DNA of 64,000 nt from 'Cynodon dactylon' phytoplasma (lineage in GTDB: Bacteria; Bacillota_I; Bacilli_A; Acholeplasmatales; Acholeplasmataceae). The stretch's first letter is position 1, and the number at the start of each line of letters is the position of its first letter. The stretch lies in contig NZ_VWOH01000002.1 in the NCBI RefSeq assembly GCF_009268075.1, positions 1-64,000 on the forward strand, read 5' to 3'. Made by a program: the position numbers and the translations under genes. A model generated the notes under the pieces. The model was not told the DNA's origin, did not search any database, and saw nothing but the letters and a program-made list of their open reading frames with translations. Positions 17,787-24,618 of this stretch are shown here, piece after piece.

Positions 17787-18245
17787 TTATTTTTTATAAG
17801 AAGATAAAATTCTTCTCAATTTAATTTCTAAATACACTTTTTCTAAATATATTTCTTCTAGTTGTTTTTCAAGTAATAATTTTTTTTTTCTTAAAAAAAA
17901 TATTTGAAATTTTAAATTAATTAAATTTTTTTCTGGAATATTAGGGTTTGTTTGATTTTGAATTTTTAAATAAGATAATAAATTTTTTTCTGATTTATGG
18001 ATTTCGTTTAAAATTGAATTTTTTTGCATATATAAATCATCTATTTGAGATGTTAAAATTTCAATTTCTTTTTCTTTTTCTGAGTAATTAATTTCTTTTT
18101 CTGAATAATTTGATTTGTTAAATATTGAATAAACTTTACCTGCATAAATTAAATTAGATTTTGAATAATTTATTAACATAAAAAATGACAATACCATAAA
18201 TAAAAAAACAGAATTCAATCTTATTTTTTTTGAATTTAAATACAT
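17787..18245 (-). CDS. Predicted secreted coiled-coil protein, paralogue of the 17204 product
   Basis: 152 residues, the same length as its convergent neighbour. Signal peptide: NSKKIRLN, hydrophobic core at about 13-25, likely cleavage after IYA (residue 35). A short duplication NYSEKEINYSEKEKE (about 46-60) starts the mature part; the rest is a charged coiled coil. Alignable blocks with the 17204 product: (K)IDDLYMQKNSILNEIHKSE versus KIDYLLKEKDLIVKEFTRIE, and NLKFQIFFLRKKKLLLEKQ versus DLKIFYLQQKKDFFIKRKD. The minus-strand leader has TATTAGAAAG about 15 bases before the ATG, as in the paralogue. Candidate effector by inference. Confidence 0.75.
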   Translation of the reverse strand: MYLNSKKIRLNSVFLFMVLSFFMLINYSKSNLIYAGKVYSIFNKSNYSEKEINYSEKEKEIEILTSQIDDLYMQKNSILNEIHKSEKNLLSYLKIQNQTNPNIPEKNLINLKFQIFFLRKKKLLLEKQLEEIYLEKVYLEIKLRRILSSYKK

Positions 18246-18496
18246 ATTTTATAATATCTTTCTAATATAATTTTTTAAATTAAAAATCATAATAATTATA
18301 ACTATTAAAACAGTTAAAAATTATAAAAATTTAATTTTTTTTATAAAGATAATAAAATTCTTTTAGAAAGATAAATTTTATTAAATAATAATAATTAATA
18401 TTGAAAATAAAAAAATGATAATTTTAATTTTTTAATTTTTTTAACCTTTATTTAATAAACTAAAACATTTGCTCAAATTAGCTATTTTTAAATGTT

Positions 18497-19384
18497 TCAC
18501 AAATTTTCAATTTTTGAATAACAATATGTATAAACGTTTGAAATAGTGGATAATTTATTTTTTTGATGATGATGATTTTGTATATTTTTTTTATCTGTTT
18601 TTATTTTTTTGATTTTATAACCCATTGAATCATATTCATTTTCAGATATAGTTTTATTTATTACTTTACGAAGGAAAATAAAATTATATAGTTTTGTAAA
18701 AGGAAATGAAAAATTGTTTTCATAATGAATATCGTACAATATTTTCTTTATTAATTGTCCTTTTTCATTATATTCAAAATAATATGTTTCTGTGAAGTAT
18801 TTATAATTATACTTATTCAACAAAAAATTTATTAAAGAATCTTGATTATGAATATTGTTAAGAATATAATAGAATTTTTTTTTACTTTTTACTCTTCCTT
18901 GTTCATCGTAATTGTATTTTTCTATAATTCGATTATTATCATCTTTTATTTTAATTAGTTGATCTTGATCATTATATAAATAATATGAAATATTTTGTTT
19001 ATGTGATTTCTCAAATTTAAATACAAAAAAATTATTGCGAATTGTGACTATTTTGCTAATAATTTTGGATTTTTTTCCTTGAAGGTTATCATATTCATAT
19101 TGACAAATTTTATATGGTTCATTTTGATCAAGTAAATAATATTCTTTTTCTTTTAGTACAATTTGGTTGTTTAATAATTTTTGATATTTATATTTTACTT
19201 CTGTTCTGCTAAAATCATGATTATGATATCTAGCTGTTTTTAATAATAAAGAATTTGTATTTCCATATACTTTATAATTGTTTTTAAGACAAAACAAAAT
19301 AAGCATTAATATTATTAATATTTTTAATATTTTAATTTTAAAAAATGTATTTATGATTTTATTATTAATAATTTGGTTTTTCAT
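18497..19384 (-). CDS. Exported or membrane-anchored YD-repeat protein
   Basis: 295 residues from the ATG at 19384, preceded by AAAGAAAG; an ATG 48 bases further upstream has no such site. A basic start and a hydrophobic segment (about 17-33) form a signal or anchor. The remainder carries YD-type repeats of the form Y(x)YdxxGrlikk: YLYNDQDQLIKIKDDNNRI, YNYDEQGRVKSKKK, YFEYNEKGQLIKKI and NEYDSMGYKIKKI (about 140-270). YD/RHS repeats form beta strips in secreted toxins and surface proteins; a complete RHS cage or toxin tip is absent here. Function unknown; the location among secreted-protein genes suggests a host-facing role. Confidence 0.65.
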   Translation of the reverse strand: MKNQIINNKIINTFFKIKILKILIILMLILFCLKNNYKVYGNTNSLLLKTARYHNHDFSRTEVKYKYQKLLNNQIVLKEKEYYLLDQNEPYKICQYEYDNLQGKKSKIISKIVTIRNNFFVFKFEKSHKQNISYYLYNDQDQLIKIKDDNNRIIEKYNYDEQGRVKSKKKFYYILNNIHNQDSLINFLLNKYNYKYFTETYYFEYNEKGQLIKKILYDIHYENNFSFPFTKLYNFIFLRKVINKTISENEYDSMGYKIKKIKTDKKNIQNHHHQKNKLSTISNVYTYCYSKIENL

Positions 19385-19503
19385 TTTTTTTATATTTCTT
19401 TCTTTTAATTTTTTTTTGATGATTATTAACAAATTAAAAAAAAATTTATTTTTATTATAAAATTTTATTAATAAACTCTATATTTATAAAAATTATCCGA
19501 ATT

Positions 19504-20157
19504 TTATTCAGATAATTCTAAAACTAACTGAACTTCTGGATTTATATTAACATCTACAAAAAATTTTTTATCTAGATCTGTATAACCATCTGCGTATATT
19601 TCTAAATCTAATATCAAATTTTGTGATGGGGATTCCTCATATTCCTCATTTTTTATTTTGGTTTCAATTATAATTGTTAATTCATTAGCTGATGTATTAT
19701 TGATGTCTTCTATGTTTATTGTCCTTGGATAGATATGATGAAGTAAAATATTCTCGTTTTGTGTATGTTGTTCTAAATCAATGACATTTATTCTAGGAGT
19801 TCTAACAACAGTTGAATCAATAACTTGTTCTTGATTATTTTTCAGAATAGAATACATATTAAATCTGTTTAAATAAAAAAAAGAACATTTTTGTTTAAAT
19901 TCTTCAAAAGATTCTATTCCTAATTCTTCTGTTAGATCAGCTTTTAAATGTACTAATAAATTCATGCTTGTATTTGGATTAAGATTTGGGTTTACAGATG
20001 ATATTGTTTCAATAATTCTTGAATTTTGATAAAGAGCGTAAGTTGTTATTGATTTTCTTACAGCAAAAACATTATTATTTAAAAAAAATAAAAATAAAAA
20101 ATTGATAAAAATCAAAGATATATTAATCTGATTTTTTTTATTATTTAAATAAAACAC
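19504..20157 (-). CDS. Predicted secreted protein, probable paralogue of the 14562 product
   Basis: 217 residues from a GTG start at 20157, decided by a strong AAAGGAG nine bases upstream. Signal peptide with hydrophobic core at about 13-26 and likely cleavage after VFA (residue 32). The mature part (about 185 residues) is acidic and beta-rich. Shared with the 14562 product: LKADLTEELGIESFEEFKQK versus IKIDLNYPQHLGVSSLNEIQ, and LILDLEIYADG...KKFFVDV versus LVLDIEITKSP...NLFFDFC. No database family is recognised; candidate effector by inference. Confidence 0.7.
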   Translation of the reverse strand: MFYLNNKKNQINISLIFINFLFLFFLNNNVFAVRKSITTYALYQNSRIIETISSVNPNLNPNTSMNLLVHLKADLTEELGIESFEEFKQKCSFFYLNRFNMYSILKNNQEQVIDSTVVRTPRINVIDLEQHTQNENILLHHIYPRTINIEDINNTSANELTIIIETKIKNEEYEESPSQNLILDLEIYADGYTDLDKKFFVDVNINPEVQLVLELSE

Positions 20158-20329
20158 TATTAAGTACTCCTTTATTATTATTTTTTTATTTATTCTTTAA
20201 CAACTCTTTTATTTAATATGATGATAACATTCTTATTTGTCCAACATACATAGTAAGATATTATAACTTTTTTTAAAAAAATAAAATTTTTTATACATAT
20301 TTTATGATAATATTTAAATTAATTAAATA

Positions 20330-20362
20330 TTTTTTAAGTTTTTACTTTAAAAACTTAAAAAA
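20330..20362. repeat. Perfect palindrome in a divergent promoter region
   Basis: TTTTTTAAGTTTTTA (20330-20344) and TAAAAACTTAAAAAA (20348-20362) are exact inverted copies with a 3-base loop. No T-tract follows on either strand, so a cruciform or operator-like site is as likely as a terminator. Confidence 0.5.
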
Positions 20363-20552
20363 TTTAATAATAATTTTAGAGAAAATTATGGATTTTTTAA
20401 AAATATAAAGTAATAATTATTAAAAATGATTTTAATAAAATAAAAGTCAAAAATTTTTTTCTTTTCAAATTAAAAAGAATAATTTCCAAATTTATTTATT
20501 TTTTAAACTTATTTTTTTCATAAAAAATTTAATATTTCTTTTTTTTATATTT

Positions 20553-20584
20553 TTGATAAATTATATTTAAAGTTATGTTATAAT
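20553..20584 (+). promoter_or_regulatory. Probable extended -10 promoter for the 20667 gene
   Basis: TGTTATAAT (20576-20584) is a TGn-TATAAT extended -10; TTGATA (20553-20558) is 20 bases before the hexamer, rather far for a -35, which extended -10 promoters tolerate. Confidence 0.5.
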
Positions 20585-20666
20585 GAAAGTTAATTTTATA
20601 AATTATTTTTTTTTAAAATATGAGAAATCAATTTAAAAAAAATAAAATTAAGGTAGCAAACTAATT

Positions 20667-21503
20667 ATGTATATTTTAACACCTAAAAATAAAAATTTAA
20701 ATTTAAAATCAAATTATCCAAAAAATTTAATTTTGATTGTTTATTTTTTAGTTTTATATTTTTTTATTACAAATTTTTTTTCTAATTTAAAATTAAGAAA
20801 TTTTTTAATTGATTTTAAGTTAGATCAAAAAAAGAATTCATTATATATTAGACAAGGAACTCTTTTTTCTGATTTGAGTAATTTGAAAGAAGGGGACGAA
20901 ATATTTTTTTTATACGATGGAAGAGAAAAAAAAGCTAATATTATTAATAATAATATAAAGAATAAAAATGTTCTTGCTTCAATTCAAACTGAAAAATTTT
21001 TGAATTCAAATTTAACTAATGTATTCCAAACCGAAATTGATTATAAACTAATTTTGTCTAAAATAATTTTCGATATAAAAATAATGAGAATAAATATGTT
21101 TCATTTTGTTACTATATTTTTTTCTATCATTTGTTTCATTTTTTTTGATTTGTTTTTTTCTAAAAGAAAAATAGAAATAGAATTAACGAATGATTATTAT
21201 AAAAAATATTTTTTTTCAATTTTAAATAAAATTTTATTTTTAAACTTAATGTTTAGTTTATTTATATTAATTGATAAAAATATACTAATGTATTTTTACT
21301 TAATGTTTTGTTTTTATGTTGTGGATAAATATTATGATGATCCATTAATGTACATTTACATTGTTTTATTATCTTATTTAACTTATTATTACTTAGAAAA
21401 TCTATTTTTTTATTTAATAAATACTGAAGGAGAAGTTTCATTATTTGAGGTTGCTTTTATACTTCTTTCAATGTTAAATATTTATAAATTATTGTGTAAT
21501 TAA
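20667..21503 (+). CDS. Membrane protein of unknown function next to an ABC transporter
   Basis: 278 residues, not recognised. One hydrophobic segment near the N-terminus (about 20-40), a hydrophilic, probably extracytoplasmic part (about 41-145, containing a beta-like REGTL-type stretch and SDLSNLKEGDEIFFLYDG), then several hydrophobic segments (about 148-168, 187-210, 213-250, 258-275). It sits 92 bases before an FtsX-type ABC transporter gene on the same strand and may be its partner. Ribosome binding site AAGGTAG. Confidence 0.65.
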   Translation: MYILTPKNKNLNLKSNYPKNLILIVYFLVLYFFITNFFSNLKLRNFLIDFKLDQKKNSLYIRQGTLFSDLSNLKEGDEIFFLYDGREKKANIINNNIKNKNVLASIQTEKFLNSNLTNVFQTEIDYKLILSKIIFDIKIMRINMFHFVTIFFSIICFIFFDLFFSKRKIEIELTNDYYKKYFFSILNKILFLNLMFSLFILIDKNILMYFYLMFCFYVVDKYYDDPLMYIYIVLLSYLTYYYLENLFFYLINTEGEVSLFEVAFILLSMLNIYKLLCN

Positions 21504-21595
21504 TATTTTTTTATGAGCTATAATTCATGAATTATAAATAAATTTTTATTTTTTGTTATTTAATGAAAAAAATTATGTTGAGGTTAAAATAATTT

Positions 21596-23170
21596 ATGTT
21601 GAAATTAGAAAATTCAAAAGAATTTATGTTTAGATTAACAAATGTTAATAAAAAATATAATTGTAAAAAAAATGATATTACAGATGCTTTGATTAATTTT
21701 TCTATTAATTTGCCTAAAAAAGGTTTTATATTTGTTTTAGGTAAATCTGGTTCAGGCAAAACAACTCTTTTTAATATTTTATCAGGAATAGATACTGCTG
21801 ATTCAGGAGACGTTTGGGTAGCTGGTAAATTTCTTAATAAACTTAGTATAAAAGAATTAGATGATTATAGAAATGGTATGATTGATTTTATTTTTCAGGA
21901 TTTTCATTTCATTGAAGAAATAAATGTTTTAGAAAATATCAAATTAATTTTTCATTTACAAAATAAAAAACCTGATGAAAAAAAAATAGATTCTTTATTT
22001 GAAGAATTAGGTTTAGATAAAAAAATCAAATATAGAAAAATAAATGAACTTTCAGGCGGACAAAAACAAAGAATAAGTATAATTCGTGCTCTTTTAAAAG
22101 ATTCGAAAATTATTTTAGCAGATGAACCTACAAATAATTTAGATAATATAACAGGTCAAAAAGTTTATGAAAAATTAAAAGAAGAATCAAAAAAAAAATT
22201 GGTTATAATGATTACACATGATGAATCAAAATTATGTGATTATGCTGATCAAATAATTAGAATGAATAATGGTATTTTAGAACAAAACTTAATTAGAACA
22301 CAAAATAATAAGTTTATACCTATAGTTCAAATAGATAAAAATTTTTATCCAAAAAATGAAAATGAAAAAGAAGAAATTATTAATTCAAATAAAGATTTTG
22401 TTTCTATACCTAGTTCATTAAATTTTAAACTTTTCTTTAAAATGGCTTTTAGTGCTTTGATGTATAAAAAATTTCTTTTAATTATTTTTATTTTTGCTAT
22501 ATCATTTTTAACTACAGTAAATTTATCTTTACCTATAGCAATGTCTTATAATGATGAAAAATATTTTACTTTGTTTGAATATTTTTTTAAAAATATTAAT
22601 AGAATTATTCTTGATTTGACTAACTTTTCGGCTAGTATCGATTCTAATTCTCAATCTACTGAAATTATAGATTCAATTTTTGGTTTGTCTTGGAAAACAC
22701 AAATGTTTTATTTTACTTTTTGTTTTATTATTCCTGCTTCTTTAATTTTTATATATTTTTTAATAGGTATTCGTTTTAAAAGAAAAGAAATCGGTGTTTT
22801 AAAAATTTTAGGAGTAAATAATTTTACTGTAATAAAAATATTTTTATTTGAATGTTTTCTTTTTTCAATTATTCTTGCTTTGTTATCAAATGGAATTTTT
22901 TATTGGATTATGTCTAATTTTTTTGTATTAAATGCTTTGACATTTAAAGGCAATATTGATATTACAAAACATCTAATTCCTCGTGTTCCTTATACTCCTG
23001 ACATGTTTAAACTTCTAATTCTATTTTTAAGTTATTCTCCTTTTAAGAGATCATTGTTTTGCTTTTTGAATGTGTTAACTGTTCATTTTTTCTTTAGTGT
23101 TATTTGCGTTTCAATACTTTTATTTTTCTTATATAGAAAAAAAACTATAGACATTATTTGGAAAAAATAA
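21596..23170 (+). CDS. ABC transporter, fused ATPase and FtsX/MacB-type permease
   Basis: 524 residues. The ATPase domain (about 11-240) has Walker A GKSGSGKTT (about 49), the Q-loop FQDFHF (about 101), signature LSGGQKQR (about 150) and Walker B IILADEPTNNLD (about 172-183), closest to the LolD/MacB subfamily. After a linker, an FtsX-like permease begins at about 282 (one membrane segment, a short external loop, then segments at about 380-400, 412-440 and 490-515; IRFKRKEIGVLKILGVNN is the typical cytoplasmic turn). The external loop is much shorter than in MacB. Family members export lipids, peptides or toxins; substrate unknown. The ATG follows TTGAGG. Confidence 0.88.
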   Translation: MLKLENSKEFMFRLTNVNKKYNCKKNDITDALINFSINLPKKGFIFVLGKSGSGKTTLFNILSGIDTADSGDVWVAGKFLNKLSIKELDDYRNGMIDFIFQDFHFIEEINVLENIKLIFHLQNKKPDEKKIDSLFEELGLDKKIKYRKINELSGGQKQRISIIRALLKDSKIILADEPTNNLDNITGQKVYEKLKEESKKKLVIMITHDESKLCDYADQIIRMNNGILEQNLIRTQNNKFIPIVQIDKNFYPKNENEKEEIINSNKDFVSIPSSLNFKLFFKMAFSALMYKKFLLIIFIFAISFLTTVNLSLPIAMSYNDEKYFTLFEYFFKNINRIILDLTNFSASIDSNSQSTEIIDSIFGLSWKTQMFYFTFCFIIPASLIFIYFLIGIRFKRKEIGVLKILGVNNFTVIKIFLFECFLFSIILALLSNGIFYWIMSNFFVLNALTFKGNIDITKHLIPRVPYTPDMFKLLILFLSYSPFKRSLFCFLNVLTVHFFFSVICVSILLFFLYRKKTIDIIWKK

Positions 23171-23538
23171 TTTTATAGTTTTTTATTTTTTTATTGATAA
23201 TTAAAATTAAATAATAATGGGTGTTTAAATTTTTTATCATAATTTTTTTATCCATTATTTTTTGATTATATTTTCTAATTATTAGAAAAAAAACAAATTT
23301 TCTTAATTATAATTTATTATAATTTCAAAAAAAGTAAAATCATTGTTTTTAAAATTAAAATATTATTTTTTTATACTTCACATCTATTGTTTGTTGTGTT
23401 ATTATCTTTTTATATACTATTTTTTTGTATTTTAAATATTTAAATTTTAGTTTTAAATTTATTTTCAACTTAATTTTTATTAAAAATATTACAAAAAATA
23501 GAAAATAATAAAAAGGATTAATTATATAAATTGTTAAA
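23171..23538 (+). other. Non-coding gap before pheS
   Basis: 368 bases with no gene. AATAATGG (23213-23220) and CCATTATT (23252-23259), followed by T-runs, could form a terminator for the ABC transporter gene. No T-box specifier or antiterminator motif was seen upstream of pheS. Confidence 0.5.
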
Positions 23539-24585
23539 ATGAATGAAGATACAAAGAATTTATTTTTTTTACAAAAAATAAACAAATTAAAACATAAAAT
23601 CCAAAAAGATTTGCAAAAAGTTCAAAATATAGAAAATATAAAAAAAATAGAAATCGAATATACCGGTAAAAAAGGATATATTGTTGTTTTATTAAAAGAG
23701 ATGCAAAAAATGTCTCTAGAGAATAAAAAAAAAATTGGTCAAGAAATTAATATTTTTAAAAAAGAAATTGTTTCGTTAATAAAAGATAAAAAAGAATTTT
23801 TAGAAAAAGAAAATTTATTATATCTTACAAAAGGAAAAAAAATAGATATTTCCTTACCTGCTTTTCCTTTTCGTATAGGCAGTATTCATCCTTTAAACCG
23901 CACTATTAAAGAAATTGAGGATTTTTTTGTAAAATTAGGATATTCTAGTTTTATTGGAGAAGAAATAGAAACAGATTTTTATAATTTTGAAATGTTAAAC
24001 ATAGACAAAAATCATCCTGCTAGGGATATGCATGATTCTTTTTATTTAGATATTTCATTTAAAAAAGACATTCTTTTAAGAACTCATACTTCTTCAGTTC
24101 AAATAAAAGCTATGTTGGAAAATAAATCTAAACCTTTTAAAATGATTTCATCAGGAAAGGTTTACAGAAGAGATAAGGATGATGATACTCATAGTCATCA
24201 ATTTATGCAATTAGAAGGATTTGCTGTTAGTCATGATATTAATTTAATGCATTTACAAAAAATTATTAATCTTTTTATTAAAGATTTTTTTGGTAAAGAT
24301 CAAAAAATAAGATTTAGACCTTCTTATTTTCCTTTTACTAATCCCAGTTTAGAAGTTGATTTGATAATGACTGATAAAAATAATCAAAATATTTATTTAG
24401 AAATAATGGGAGCTGGTCTAGTTCATCCGGAAGTATTAAAAAAAGGTCATTACGATCCTCAAAAATATAATGGATTAGCTTTTGGTATGGGTATTGAACG
24501 TATTACAATGCTGAAATATTTTATTAATGATATTAGACATTTCTACAATAATGATATTCGTTTTTTAAGACAATTTTCTGAATAA
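23539..24585 (+). CDS. pheS: Phenylalanyl-tRNA synthetase alpha subunit
   Basis: 348 residues. An N-terminal coiled coil (about 10-90) binds tRNA; the class II core has motif 1 HPLNRTIKEIEDFF (about 117), motif 2 KMISSGKVYRRDKDDDTHSHQF (split: GKVYRRD about 211, HSHQF about 222) and motif 3 GLAFGMGIERITML (about 313-326). Works as a heterotetramer with PheT, encoded 33 bases downstream. AAAAGGA (23511-23517) is 21 bases before the ATG, an unusually long spacing; an in-frame TAA at 23527 limits any extension. Confidence 0.97.
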   Translation: MNEDTKNLFFLQKINKLKHKIQKDLQKVQNIENIKKIEIEYTGKKGYIVVLLKEMQKMSLENKKKIGQEINIFKKEIVSLIKDKKEFLEKENLLYLTKGKKIDISLPAFPFRIGSIHPLNRTIKEIEDFFVKLGYSSFIGEEIETDFYNFEMLNIDKNHPARDMHDSFYLDISFKKDILLRTHTSSVQIKAMLENKSKPFKMISSGKVYRRDKDDDTHSHQFMQLEGFAVSHDINLMHLQKIINLFIKDFFGKDQKIRFRPSYFPFTNPSLEVDLIMTDKNNQNIYLEIMGAGLVHPEVLKKGHYDPQKYNGLAFGMGIERITMLKYFINDIRHFYNNDIRFLRQFSE

Positions 24586-24618
24586 TATAGTAAAATGTTT
24601 TATAATTAAAGGTTAAAA

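Larger units (their letters stand above)
20158..20666 (+). other. Non-coding divergent gap in the accessory island
   Basis: 509 bases without a gene, between a minus-strand secreted-protein gene and a plus-strand membrane gene. It holds a minus-strand TATAAT (plus 20265-20260) suitable as the -10 of the 19504 gene, a perfect 15-bp palindrome at 20330-20362 and a plus-strand promoter at 20553-20584. Confidence 0.6.

Noticed and set aside
23171-23538. T-box or other aminoacyl-tRNA-responsive leader for pheS
   Set aside because: No T-box consensus (GGTGGNACCGCG-like) or specifier stem could be found; the same holds upstream of lysS, glyS and alaS.
23355-23585. Minus-strand ORF of 76 codons before pheS
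   Set aside because: Composition is low-complexity Ile/Lys/Phe, it overlaps the pheS start, and it has no signature; typical open frame in A+T-rich DNA.
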